A stretch of DNA of 64,000 nucleotides, taken from the NCBI GenBank assembly GCA_963969495.1, contig OZ018327.1, positions 38,499,720-38,563,719 of the forward strand, written 5' to 3'. This stretch comes from Ceratothoa steindachneri (lineage: Eukaryota; Arthropoda; Malacostraca; Isopoda; Cymothoidae). Made by a program: the position numbers and the translations under genes. The notes under the pieces are model-generated. The model saw nothing but the letters and a program-made list of their open reading frames with translations, searched no databases and was not told where the DNA came from. Below, in pieces: positions 35,640 to 48,120 of the stretch (within the stretch, counting starts at the first letter, position 1; each line of letters begins with the position of its first letter).

Positions 35640-35960
35640 CATGTGTGGGAGAGAGACAAAGAAATGTAAAGGAGAGAAGACAAATAAATTTCGATGAGAA
35701 AAAACAAATAAATGTGGAGGAGAAAAGACAAATAAATGCGTGGGAGAGAAGAAAAATAAATGTGTGGGAGAGAAGAAAATAAATGTCTAGGAGAAAAAAC
35801 AAATAAATGTGGAGGAGAAAAGACAAATAAATGTGGAGGAGAAAAGACAAATAAATGTGGAGGAGTAAAGACAAATAAATGTGTAAGAGAGAAGAAAAAT
35901 AGATGTGTGAGAGAAAAGAAAAATAAAACTGTGGGAGAGAAGACAAAAAAGTGTTGGAGA
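35640..35960. repeat. 24-bp minisatellite
   Basis: About a dozen units of aataaatgtggaggagaaaa plus gaca, with variants gtgtgggagagaagaaa. Because 24 is a multiple of three, both strands stay open and translate as repeated CGGEKTNK or FSPPHLFV octapeptides. These frames are not called genes. Confidence 0.85.
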
Positions 35961-36839
35961 GAAGAAAACTCCTCAAAACATGGCATCATTCCATTCGGAG
36001 GAAATTCCTTTTCTACCCAAAGTCAATATGGCGTTGGGAGTAGGTAGGGGGTACAATTTGGTGTAGTTGTTGAATTTACATCAGTATTATGTCGTAAGTC
36101 TTTAATGAGATTGGAAAATATGGTGTAGGCTTTTAGTGATAATGAAAATAAACTGGTTTAAATATTTAAACGAGAATATTAGTGAGCAACAGTCTTCTCT
36201 CCATCCTCACGCCAAATCATATTCACATTATTATAAAAAACATCTGACCTAAAAAGCTCTTAAGAAATTTAATGTATTATTATTGTTACTATTACAAATA
36301 TTATGATAATGAGTATCATTTTGTTGCATTTATACTGTCTCTTGTTTCTACTTAGTTTGGGTGCGTTGAATTCAAATCTGAAGTCAGATTTTCTTTATAA
36401 GCTACAGATTTTTGTCATTCCTTTTATCATTTTTTACATAATTTTGACATCTTTCACATAATTTCATGCTCTATCCAAGTAAAAATTTGGTTTAAAACAG
36501 CCATTTAGGTAAAGAATCTGTATTTTTCTTCAACAGAGCGTGTATTTATCACAATGTGTATTAGGATTTGAAATAAAGACAAAAAAAATAAAAAACGCCA
36601 CATAAACATATTTTTTACTACTAGTCAAATACGAAACCTGTATCCATTACATCCAAATACAGGTGTTCATCGATGCGATTCAGAAAGAACGGTAAAGTAA
36701 AAAACTCAAATTGTTCCTATTATTGTAAAAAATTGCGATTGTAGCTCTTGCGTTTGAAGACTTTGTTGGGGTTGGCTCGTTTGATACTCCAGCAGTTTTC
36801 TCACATCATAAGTCTATCGCATTGTCATGAGGTAGGTCT
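35961..36839. other. AT-rich DNA, nothing recognised
   Basis: No coding motif or repeat was recognised. Confidence 0.45.
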
Positions 36840-38382
36840 TAGTGGAAGCGCTCTTCCCTTTCATTGCTTACAGCTCCAAGATTCTAGATGAAATGGTGGC
36901 ATCCAAGCTCACGAAAAGTCAACATCATTCTAGCAACCAAATCGTCATAAGTATCAACTTTTTTGTTAACAAGAAGGCTTGGTATAATCGAGAAGAATTA
37001 CAGCCACACTGTCTTTTCATGCCATTCATTTTTCTAACAAATTCCACATCACTTACAAGGGCACAAATTTGAGGTCCATCAAATATGCCTGCTTCGAGTG
37101 TCCCAAACAACAAATCAGGAAAGAAAGAAACTATGTGTAGAAAGTATTTCGTGTCAGTCATCAATGCCCTCACAAATTGCATCATCAAGCCAAGCTTGAG
37201 ATGGATTAGGAGGGAAAATGATTTTCTCTCGACTGACGATTGGGTCACTCACAATGCTTGTTATGCCTGCTTCCAGAGTTTCATAGATGGACCATTCCTT
37301 GTGGGTCCAGTGTTTGTTTCGAGATCGACTGTTCCACATAGCATGAAAAATTAGTGAAACCTTTCTTTTGGCCAAGGAGGAAGTTGATTATTTTTAGGTT
37401 CGCACAAATGATTCAGTTGTAATCTTGATATTTAAGTAATAAATGGTGATTTTGATTTTGTCAGAAGTTTCTAGCAAATGAACCGAGTGATTAGCTGGTA
37501 CTACACCAAAAACATTGCCATTATGTAAAGGAATACACTGGAGGCTGCGCTTATGACATCCATAAACAATGTTTATTCATTAGTTTTACGAGTCAACAAC
37601 TAAATTTGCTAGAAGACTTGGGATATCGTGGCAATAAACAAATTGCGTCTTCTGAAAAAAGGTTTCCAAAAAATCTTGTCCAGGATTCTGACTTTTGAAG
37701 AGTAGTCAAGAGGGGTTCTTCACTAATAATGGAGGCTAATAGCTTCGCTGTTTTCTTGAAGAGTGTCAAATCACGTGATAATTTATTCAGTTCCGCCTGA
37801 GAGATACGCTGAGGAGTTGATGACTGTTTCGCACTAGATGAAAAGTCTTCTGAATCTGAGACCATGTCTTTGAAACTCCTGATCATATTTACTGATTTCA
37901 TCTTCAGACGAAGCATAACCATTAAAAATTAGAGCTGGAACCTTCTCAGAATGCGAAGTAGGTCGGATTTTAAATTGAATACTTGGCTAATAGATATTAT
38001 GCCGGTTTTTCTTACCAACTGTGTTGACCAAGCAAAAATAGCAGTCAGTATTTGGTCCTTTGGGTCTCGCCAAACCAAAGGTGACTTCAAATGATAGACA
38101 TTTTCGTATACTTTTTGTCCAATCACGATGACTTTACTTGCAATTATGACACAGTCCTTGGATACCACCTTATGTCTTGGTCGCCAAGTAAAGAAACGTC
38201 GAAATAGCCAGATAGGCACAGGACACAAACCTTGTTATATTACAGCTTTGACAAACAGGTGTACAGCAGCCACAGATGTAACAAAGTGCAGTATGATAAT
38301 TTATGCATTTATTTCTACTTATAGAAGCCATCATTAGATTTCTAAAACAAAACATTAATATGGTAAATTTAGGAAAATTCAT
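36840..38382 (-). pseudogene. Decayed gene of an arthropod transposon-type family
   Basis: Read right to left, conserved blocks appear in a consistent order through several frames. They are KCINYHTALCYICGCCTP (zinc-binding-like CxxC, about 38315-38260), VTFGLARPKG with DCYFCLVNT-like sequence (about 38090-38000), RISQAELNKLSRDLTLFKKT (about 37800-37740), a degraded middle, FHAMWNSRSRNKHWTHKEWS (about 37345-37285), PLHIKLGLMMQFVRAL-type sequence (about 37215-37165), and EAGIFDGPQICALVSDVEFV (about 37100-37045). I recall this architecture from a large family of uncharacterised, highly repeated genes in arthropods and some other animals. Its spread implies a mobile or formerly mobile origin, but its biochemical role is unknown to me. 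Frameshifts and stops make this copy non-functional. Confidence 0.65.
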
Positions 38383-38829
38383 GAATTTCAGGAAACATAA
38401 GAACTAGAACAAACAGGAAAAAACAGATTTTAGATTTTACGAGTAAATCATCGTTGAAAAACTAATTAGAATCAGTTGTGAAATCCCAAATGACAGAAAA
38501 TGAGAAAAAAAAATCTCCCTAGTGTAATTAATATTAATAATGAAAAGTAAGAAGCGGAAACAAAGTCCACAAAGAGGCGTTAGTTACAATATAGGAAAGT
38601 ATGTGTCTCTGATATTAGGAAGATTTCACTCTTTCTGGCCCCAAGGGGGATCTTCCTCAATACTAGGATCTTTAAAATTGTCTGCGATCCCATTCCCAAT
38701 GGCCATGATTTGTTTTTTTGTTTTTTTGGAGCCCATCTGGCGACTGCCTACTTGGGCATAAATCGCCGTACTCACCACAGCCTAGTACTAGGTTACATTG
38801 ACATAACAGTATTCAAAAAAACAAAAATA
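38383..38829. other. Unassigned DNA
   Basis: No coding motif was recognised; it leads into the LINE fragment that follows. Confidence 0.4.
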
Positions 38830-39245
38830 ACAATAACAAAAGGAAAAGGGTAACAAGCAGGAGGCACGCTCTGGCATCAGGGGGAAAGGCTAAGCTCCCC
38901 CCGCCCAGTCCTCGCGGACTCTTTGGCGCCCTCATTCCCCGCAATTCCTACATGTCCAGGAACCCAGCAGGAGATAATCTCGACATCTTCCGGCTCGCCA
39001 TAACCGTGGCGTCACGGATATCGCGAACGAGGGGATGAGGAGATTCCAATGCCCAGAGAGCACTCAGGGGGCTTTGTGAGTCGCTATAGATCACAATCCG
39101 GTCTCCGAACCGGGCACGTCGCGTAATCTCGCGTACCGAGTGGTGTATTGCAATCAGCTCAGCCGTGAAGACAGGCGCAGCGCTTGGCAGAGCCCCGTTG
39201 ACTTCAAACAGAGGAGACACGGCGTGGAAACCACCCACTTCCTAA
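38830..39245 (-). pseudogene. LINE RNase H domain fragment
   Basis: The frame 39238-38948 contains VFTAELIAIHHSVREITRRA (catalytic Glu in AELIAI) and IVIYSDSQSPLSALWALESP (catalytic Asp in YSDS), then HPLVRDIRDATVMASRKMSR. After a frameshift the next block reads GHVGIAGNEGAKESARTGRG, where the usual Asp (NExAD) is Lys. RNase H domains of this type terminate the ORF2 of I-group and some other non-LTR retrotransposons. Only this domain survives. The segment is much GC-richer than its flanks. Confidence 0.85.
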
Positions 39246-39674
39246 TGACCATGGGTAATTCCACTTGACTATACGCATTTCACCTGGTGTCACTTACCCA
39301 GCTTTACTACTTTCTGTGCAACACACACTGCATGAAACTTTTGGCGCAGATGTCCTCATGTATTAATTTTAAGTAAATAATAGATATCCAACGATGGCAG
39401 CTCGGCCACAAAGTCTATCAAGAAAAAAGCTATAGAAGCTGCTAAAGTTGGGGGAGGTGGAAATATTTGAAAGAGACTGCCCGAGTGTCTCGCAGAAGAA
39501 ACTACTTGGACCATAGTGGCATGAGGGTGCGATTCTCTCCTCGACTTGGTTAACCACAAAATTTAAATTGCGAAGACAAATTTGAAGAAGGAAACGAAGA
39601 ATTTCACTGATGAGATTGAAAACAGAGAAACTTCTTAAAATTTGGAAGTTCAAATTTCCATGCAGCCAAAATTA
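39246..39674. other. Unassigned DNA
   Basis: Minus-strand frames of up to 94 codons (39369-39653) show no family motif. Confidence 0.4.
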
Positions 39675-40045
39675 TACCCGCTCCAATTTACGAACAGAGA
39701 GAAATTAACAAACCCGCTCCAATTCACGAACTGAGGTGAAATTAACAAACCCGCTCCAATTTACGAACTGAGTGAAATTAACAAACCCACTCCAATTTAC
39801 GAACAGAGTAAAGTTTTCAAACCCGTTCCAATTTACGAACAGAGTGAAATTAACAAACCCGCTCCAATTTACGAACAGGGTGAACTTAACAAACTCGCCC
39901 CAATTTACGAACCGGTTCAAATTTACAACTCGGCTCCAATTTACCATCCGGCTCTAATTCACAACTTTGCTCCAATTTACCATCGGCTCCAATTTACGAA
40001 CTAGCTCACATTTACAAACCGACAACAATTAACGAACCGGCTCCA
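39675..40045. repeat. 36-bp minisatellite
   Basis: Units of aaacccgctccaatttacga plus acagagtgaaattaac repeat about eight times, then decay into shorter gctccaatttacnaacc units toward 40045. As 36 is a multiple of three, short frames stay open on both strands. Confidence 0.85.
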
Positions 40046-40429
40046 AAGAAACAAGTGACAAAACAATCACATTTATTTCAACAAAAAACTTCAAATTTTC
40101 ACCTTAGATTAGTGAAAGTGCACAAAACAAAATACAAAATTTTGTCTTATTCATTATATAAACTAAAAAACCCCAAAATTTTAACCACATCTTACTAATT
40201 TACAATAATAGATCAATGGTACTTTTTTATTTATACCTATTATAAATATTTTTTAAATTATCAAGGAGTTTTCATACCCGAATTGAGGACAACATACCGA
40301 GAGAGAGTTGCGTTATCTGATATGAACATGAAGGAGAATGAAAAGTTTGTGTAGGATGGAAGGAATGGAGTAGATAAAAAGGGAATCGTAATGCTAGGGG
40401 CAAAGATGGATTAGCTGTGTTATTGAGGG
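40046..40429. other. AT-rich DNA, nothing recognised
   Basis: No repeat or coding motif was recognised. Confidence 0.45.
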
Positions 40430-40915
40430 AGGAATAGCATTAAGCAATTGTTGTGGTTGAATAATTGTGTGGTGACTATTGTTAAGAGGGAATAATGCAC
40501 GTGCCAAGAAAGGTAACAAACTACCATAACAACTACACTGCTACCATCATTCCACACGACTAAATCTATTTCTTTCTCGTAAGCTGTGTGTGTAAGTGTA
40601 TGATTGTGTTTAAATGAGTATAACAAAGAGGATGCTGATGAATTACCATATCACCGGCAACTTCATAACTATTCTAAATGAGTAAATATGTAGATCTTGG
40701 TTTATGCATGTGCATTTAAGAGTGTGAATGAAAGAGACACGAAAAAGGGGGAATGAACCACCGTAACAATGTCACCATCAAACTTATTATAAATGACTAA
40801 ATGTTCTTCCTCATTCAGCGTAATGTGAATGTGAATGTGAAAAACCCCGAAAGATAGAGAGAAACATGGTAATAAACCACATAACAACGTCACTTCCAAC
40901 ACAATTCATCCCTTC
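40430..40915. repeat. Degenerate tandem repeat, about 118-bp period
   Basis: The block (a)ccac(c/a)gtaacaa(c/t)(a/g)tcac, followed by about 30 bp and a g(t/a)gtgtgaatg-like part, recurs near 40521, 40640, 40756 and 40874. Units are strongly diverged. Confidence 0.55.
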
Positions 40916-41219
40916 TCAAGGAGAGGCTCTTCAAAATAACTAGAGAACAAGATCCTTCTAGTAAAAATAACATTAAATGGAAGAGAATGAATGACAAGGA
41001 AGAAAGGAATAAAAAGGGGGAATTGTCAGGAGAGAATCTGTAATGAAAACAAATAATAAAAGATGCACAAAATGCCCAAATTTCACCCTTCAAAACGCCC
41101 TAGAGATAAATACATACTCGCCTCACTCAAGATCGTAACGTCATGAAAGACTGTAGGAATCTCTCTTACACACATATATACAGTATCATGTTTATGTAAC
41201 CCTCTCCTTTCCGCCTTAC

Positions 41220-41385
<166 letters not shown>

Positions 41386-41650
41386 TTAAGTAAAGGCAAT
41401 AGTATGGATTCCATAATCCGCTAGAAAAGTTTCCTGGAGCTCTTCGACTGTTCAGGAGCGCTCCGATACGACTGGGCTATTATTCATTTCTCTAAAGAGA
41501 GAAATTTCAAGAATATATATTGCTGACAAGTCTTTCTAGGCATTAATTTGTCTAAAATAAACCCAGTCACTTATGTTAAAATTATAAACGTTTGAATATT
41601 GGCTGAAGGTAGACCACTAAATTTTTTCGATTAAATGGAAATGGAAATTA

Positions 41651-42878
41651 ACAAGGCCAACAGACGTAAGTCGCGTGTTCGCAATTATTTTGATTAACAC
41701 CTTATAACCATATGACCTACAAAACTTTCAATTACTCCCGGATTAACATTTGGATGACCTTGATAATTATAACATTCGAAGGAAATTTGAAAACAACATA
41801 AGGGTTTCAAATTTCGTTAGAATCGGCCGAATAGTTATGATATTATTGCCAAAAAACTAAGTGAAAGGTCAAATGCCTACCATTTAACCGACTGACCTAC
41901 CAACCGACATACAAATTTATAGAGTCGCGGGCAGGCGATTCAAAAGGTTGCATTAGCCAGTTCATAAAGTGGTAATTTAATCTACCTTGGAGAATAAAGC
42001 TGGCCTTAGAATTTGAGTCTGCAAATACAGATTTACTGGCGTTATTTAATTCTATTTCTCGAGGCCTTTCGTAGTTGGACCAATATCAAAACAAAGGCAG
42101 GATTTGCAGGGAACTCTTTCACGCATCTGCTTTAAGAGATGAACTTTTAAGGACTAAATGTTCTTTAGTTGTTCCAGTGACAAATACTACAGTGACATGA
42201 AAATATTTTTCTAATTTTGGGACCAAGGCTAATTGATCATTATAGAGGAGGGATAAAATATTGATCTACTCGTACCTCAAGTATTATTGTTGTGGTAAAA
42301 GGACCTTTTTGTTTCATGTAGAGAATCATCTAAAAATTATGGCAGATATTAAAGATTTTCCCCCAAATATTTTTTTATTATCTCAAATTCATCATTAATA
42401 AATTGAGGCCTTTGACTTGAAGGGCACGCAAATAAAAATGTGACAAAACATATTTTTAGTCGCGTGCACACACTCTATAGTTTACTATGTCGCTAAGAAG
42501 TCGATTGGTCGGATGGTAACTTTTCACTTTTCAATGAGTCCTTTGACAATAACATCGGAACTATTCGGCCCATCCTAACGAAATTTAAAACCCATATGTT
42601 GTTTTATATTCTCTTTCGAATGATATAATTGCCAAGGTCCTCCCAAGGTTAGCCGGGGAATAACTTTGCAATAACATCCTAATTATTCGGCCGGTTCCAA
42701 CGAAATTTGAAACTCTTATGCTGTTTTACATTCTTTTCCAAATGATATAATTGTCAAGGTCCTCTCACAGTTAGTCCTTGAATTATTAAAAGTTTTTCTA
42801 AGTCGTAGGATCATATGGCCATAAGGTCATATGTCAGAATAAATGAGAGCACGCGAATTAAGTCGGTTGACTTTGTTT
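41651..42878. mobile_element. Fold-back element, copy 2 (longer)
   Basis: Inverted ends read acaaggccaacagacgtaag then tcgcgtg on the left and, reversed, acaaagtcaaccgacttaat then tcgcgtg on the right. Inside are inverted modules with aacaacataagggtttcaaa and (complement) atatgttgttttatattctc, plus aataacat(c/a)ggaactattcgg. The right half holds a tandem duplication of about 130 bp, in which 42540-42650 resembles 42660-42780. It is related to the element at 7254-7746, with no coding capacity. Confidence 0.7.
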
Positions 42879-44225
42879 AGTTTTCTGAGGGTGACTGAAA
42901 TAATAGGGACTAGAGAAAAAACCTTGAGTGGGTTTACGGTACAACACTAAATTTGCAACCTTGAAAGGTTCGATGTACCCGGGTATCTAAAAAAGGCCGT
43001 TTGTTGGTTAATTCTAATTTATGAGTAAATTGAATCAAAAGCACTCGCAGAGCCTTAGCACTATCTAGTGCCTCCCTCCACCCAAATTAAGATTGTGGGG
43101 CCCCTATAACAATATATCATACATTTACAAGTAGTGCCAGGCACGACAGATACTATTCTTAGCAGTGCCAAAGCTGTGGAATACTTACAGAAAATGTGTA
43201 TTCGAAAATTTTATATTTTCATTAATAAAATAAAATTGGGGGGCCAGAGTGGGGCCCCTTCAAGAGCCGGGGCCTCCCCTGGCCACGGGGCTCGGGAGCG
43301 GTTGCTACGGCTCTGGGCACTCGGTTGTTTAAATGACAATGAAAGTTACTTGCATTGCAATCTATTGGACAAATGTAAAACTTATCCCTACGTACCACTA
43401 CCATAAAATGTTCCACGGACGGATAAGGTCTGGAAAGTTTTATTTCAAAAAATTCCATATATAAATAAATATTGATAAAAGAGGATTATTAATACCGAAT
43501 TCCTGGAGGTGAAGCGGCGTGGAGTTGCTTATAGACAATCGGTTTTTCCCCATCCCCTAAACTCTCCAAATTTCTACTTGACAAACCGGTTGTCAGTAAG
43601 AGTGGTCTAGTTCTAATTTATGTTTTACTAATGAAAAGCGTAGAATGTTATGTTAATATTTCCTTCTAAATATTTGTTGCTTGAAAAATAAATATTAAAA
43701 TAAGTTTTCGAAGGTTTTATTTGGGTGAGGATGTCTCGCTATAAATTTAGGAAAACAGCTTGCGTTAAAGTGTATAGAATATATTTAACCATGGTTGAAA
43801 CCCTCAATAAGTTATTCTATTTTAAATACTCGTATAGTTAGAATTTAGTATTATTATTTTCAATGTTCCAATGAGATTAATTAATTTAAATTCATTCGCC
43901 TGCCCAAGTGTTTTCTCCTATACCCTGCTGTTCTTCAAGTCATAAATTTCAACTAGAATTTTGAATTACAGAATTTAAGGATGTTAATAATAATAATAAC
44001 TGATTTTTATGGCCGCTCTTTACAGCCCATGACATTCAATAATGAAAACGAAAGTAGTTTAATGAAAAATATTTGGGTAATGTAACCAACGAGGAAATTT
44101 TCATTCAACTAAAAATAATAAGGGCGTATGTTTGGTTTGCCCCAAAGGTCGCTCTAAGGAGGCTACAATTAAACCACAAAAAAAAACAGTTCGGGAAAGA
44201 TTTCCTGTTTGATCCAGAGGTCGCG
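42879..44225. other. Unassigned DNA with a GC-rich patch
   Basis: About 43240-43320 is strongly GC-rich (gggggccagagtggggcccc) within AT-rich flanks. Frames on both strands over it show no motif. Confidence 0.4.
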
Positions 44226-44721
44226 TCAGATGGAGGACCTTTTTATTTTTTTCTTCTTACACCCTTTTATGCTTCCCCATTTTTTCGAATTGCACCCACA
44301 TCCAGCCGCATCTCGTGTGGAGTTGGATTGAGGTTGAGGGACTATTCCCTGCGGCCCGATATCAATCTCTGGGAGTGTCAGTTCTTTATTCGTCTTCTCT
44401 ACGTCAAGGGGAGCCACCCTGGAGACCGTCGTTTGTTGCGGACAGCAACAACCACCAGGGATAAGCGCGCTGATACCTTTCGTCAATAAAAGGTGGTCCT
44501 GCATACCGGCCCCAGAAAAACAAGGGGGCCTGAAAATAGAACCAGCACGATTTTATGGAAACTCCGTTATCAGCAAAGTTGTCGAGATCTAACAACTTTG
44601 CTGCTCGTTCGCGGCCTGAACAACATTCTGTCCTCCAGGTTACACTACTTAGGCTTACATGAAACCTGGATAAATCAAATACAGTGAGTTTATGAAGACA
44701 TAGGCCTACAGTACAGTACAC
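44226..44721 (-). other. Unrecognised minus-strand open frames
   Basis: Two overlapping frames (44721-44404 and 44504-44226). The second ends with AAGCGCNSKKWGSIKGCKKK, which vaguely resembles a Cys-rich tail (CxCxxxxCxxxxGCxCxxxxxxC) found in some arthropod repeat-associated proteins, but several cysteines would have to be mutated. I do not assign a function. It could be another retroelement remnant. Confidence 0.25.
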
Positions 44722-45299
44722 ACATTAGTTACCCAAGGAAGAAGCTGGGATTTGGTTTCAAATTGAGAAAGACCCGCCTAAAGCTTTATTGATTCGAGGC
44801 ACAGGAGATTTGTCCAAACAAAAAACATACTGGAGGCACATTTAATCCGAGATCAAAGAAGCCACTCCTGGTCCCTCTCAGCTTGCCTATTTTCTACAAC
44901 TATCCCCTCAATTTTTTATACACAATTATCCGCACCCTCGTTACACCCAACCACAGCTAAATCTGCCGCGAAGAAATTAAAACCACACAGAACAATTACA
45001 GTATGTGCACGAAGCACACCCATCTCACACCTTCATGCTGAAGCAAGAATAATCCCACTCAAAATACACTAAAATATGATTGGAACCTAACACTTCATTA
45101 GAGCAGTGAACACTTCCACACTCTAACCATCTGAAGGCAAAATCCCCACCACACAGATACAAGAAAAAATCCCCAGCACACTACTTACAATATTTCTACT
45201 ATAACCTCCCTCCACCACCACTAAACCCCAACTTAATCAAACACATCCAAACTCCCTTCACCCAAAGATACTTGAACACACTACCACCGAACAACGTCC

Positions 45300-45640
45300 T
45301 TAATAAACCAATCAGAGAAATCCCTACACAGAACACACCAAGTAATCCTTTCTTAACTCAAGTTCTGCCACTCCACTATACTCCACTGGCCACTCCACTC
45401 TACTAAAACAATACAAACGCAGAAAAAACGTCGCCTGGACATCATCATAAAACAGATGCAACCAAAGTTCAGACAACATCAAACACCTAATCCTAGACTG
45501 CCCAACCCTCAAAACAATCCCACGCTATACACAACATATCTTCTCTTAGCAACCTGTGGACCTACTCAGGGAGCGTGGTAATCTTACTAGTGATCACCTA
45601 CCTCGCAGAAGAGAGGTAGGGGCAGGGAATTAAAAGTAAG
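45300..45640 (+). pseudogene. Possible LINE ORF2 C-terminal remnant
   Basis: In one plus frame RCNQSSDNIKHLILDCPTLK (about 45455-45515) resembles the CxxxxxxxxHxxxxCP end of jockey-type ORF2 proteins, followed by QPVDLLRE-like sequence. No other domain is attached, and the first Cys pair is incomplete. Confidence 0.4.
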
Positions 45641-45719
45641 TCCCTTGCAACCCCCTTCTTTCTAAGACTATCGCCTCTATTGGTAATATACCTCCAAGAA
45701 GTGGATGGTGTTGCCAAGA

Positions 45720-48120
45720 ATATATTCCTGGTATAACTGAAACATGGCGGAAAAACACGACCACTCATTCCCACTGGAGCTCAGGGAGGTGCTCTCTTTA
45801 CCTAGGGGAGTAACACGTCTTTCCTGCCTAATGCCTCCAAGGATGGGCACGACTAAAGGGAGAGCCTCGACTTTAGGTCAAGGTCTGGGGAAGTAATGAG
45901 TTCTCCATTTCACTTTTGCACCCTTTCAACTCTGACTGTCCCATTTTTTACCCCTTTCATCGCCCCTATCTCCTATTATCCTCTTTTAGACTTTCCTTTG
46001 GCTCCTCTTTTATTCAATGTTGAGCGTGGTAATCTAGACCTCTGCGAGCCCAGTCACCAGGCCGGGCCTACCACTCCGACGTGCCTACCCCCACCAATCG
46101 GTAGGATGTGATCTGATGTTCACAAGGTGTGGCGGTGAAAGCGTATACTGCCCTTCTTACCAGTATCGGCCGGTGCATGCAAGAGCCCCATTCGGCCGAT
46201 CTCCATGTAAGGGTCAAGGTTGGGCAGCCACCGGCAGGGGCAGTGAATTCTTTTTCAGGCAATGCATGATTTCGTTACCTTTGACAAAACCTCGCTTAAC
46301 CTTCGTGTTAGGGCTGATGAGGAAGGTTACGACACGCCTCTGACTGATATAGGGGCTCCCTTCTCACCCGTCCCCATTGGTAAAGGGGTGTCCCATTTTA
46401 CCAGTCGCGGAACTGCCCTCGGTCACTTCAACCACTTTTGAGGAAGTGGCCCCCACCCCCACTGCGCTTTCTCATGAGCCCTTCCAAGACCTTCATAGTG
46501 GAGAGGACGTTTTTACCACTCGTTTATCTATGAATTAGGAGGGAGGTTCCTCTTACTTTTTTAGGAGAGTTGTCTTGAGCGAACTTCCACTTGTGGCAGG
46601 TCCCTCCTTGCTTACTCAGTCGCCCTCCGATAACACGGCAAGACAGAGGACGTGCCGCCTCGTTTCTCGACCCCGCCGATGAGGGAAGGTGAACTCATTC
46701 AACCTTCTTAGAGGGTTAAGAGGCGACATCGTCATCTAGGCCCTGCCATGCTACCTTGGATATCCAAGGATTATGCCTCCGATCGGAGGCGGCATGCCTG
46801 TTCCGCCCTCTTCACCAATGTAGGTCGTATGCCGGGGCCAATTAGGTTTGTAACAAGCCATAGGTCTTTTTATTCCCCGCTTGAGATATCCGAAATATTT
46901 GGTGGCATCACTACTAGTGAGGCCCTAGTGAGGTGAGGATGGTTCTGAAGCTGCACCTATCCCAGCTTGTATGGTATCCATTGGGGCGAATCTAGATTTG
47001 GTGTGGGATAACACCGAGTCTGTGTCCCCCTTTGTGCAAGATTCTCTGTGGGTAGCACCCTCCCATGAAGTCTGACAACAAGACGAAGGACCTGCTCCTA
47101 CTGTTGGTGGCCATTTATTCGTCAAATGCTTGCCTATTTCGGAGTAGTGCATGGGTTAGGCTGGTTCGTTGGGCTTTGGTCCCCAAATAGGGCTTGGAGG
47201 GAGGCGTGTTCATTCTCCACCCTTCTGTCATAAAAAAAAGAACAGCTAGGCATTGGGAGGGATGGGTCCCCTTCTACTTTGGCAGTTGACCAGACCACGA
47301 CTATCACGTCCAGTTCCGAGGCCCCTATAGGGCAAGGCCTTAATCAAATAAAGAAAAAGACGAACACGGCAGCCCCCACGACTGTTTGGAACGCTTCAGC
47401 GAGTTTCTCCCCCCCCCCCTCCTGGCATTCAAATCCAAGGATTTACGCCACACCTCGGCTGAAAAGCTGAAACCAGGGATTCTCACCTCTCTCCACACGT
47501 TACCGTTTCCAATAAGGCTAAACTACAGCTCGCATCCACCGATTCGTTGTACTTCTAAGAAGAAAACATCCCAAAATTGTTTTTGAAACCGTCTTCGGGG
47601 GTTTCTAAGATTGCCACACGAAACTAAGACAGCACCAAAGGAGCTTCAGTTAACACGCTCTCGATCTCGCCCGTGCTAGACACTTCAAAGGACGAGACTC
47701 CCGTCTTCGAAGACGATACAGCCACCAAAGGTTTCAAGGCGGAGGGATGAAAAGACGCGTCGCCAGCCCAAGCTCTCCCACTAATTCATCGAAGGTGACA
47801 GCCCATTCTACGACTAACAGTTCCCATAGTTCTGCATCCGAAACGCATACTACCCAGCAGTGAGAAAATTCACGTCGAAGAGAAAAGGGCCCCCAGCCTC
47901 TCCTCTGAGCTAGCCATACTCCTTTAATGGAATTTCCTTGACTTCGAACCAACTGGGAGCAGCTGCCGAGGTTCATCTCGTCCCGTTCCTGTTAGCTATC
48001 TGTTTACAGACCATATTTGGCGCGTTAGCCCTGTCCAGCCTCTAAGGTTTTAAGAGTTTTTCAACCATACCACCACTAGATTAGGGCCGGGTAAGAGGAT
48101 GCGCGATTTACAACTGACAC
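45720..48120 (+). other. 5' part of a decayed LINE (probable ORF1 region)
   Basis: GC-richer sequence continuous in composition with the ORF2 relic downstream. Many short plus frames (for example 46748-46936 and 47279-47470) have no conserved motif that I can name. I read it as the 5' UTR and ORF1 region of the LINE whose ORF2 starts downstream, from position and composition only. Confidence 0.4.

Noticed and set aside
35593..36047. Large open frames on both strands encoding octapeptide repeats
   Set aside because: A 24-bp tandem unit keeps all frames open by periodicity; there is no start context or family match.
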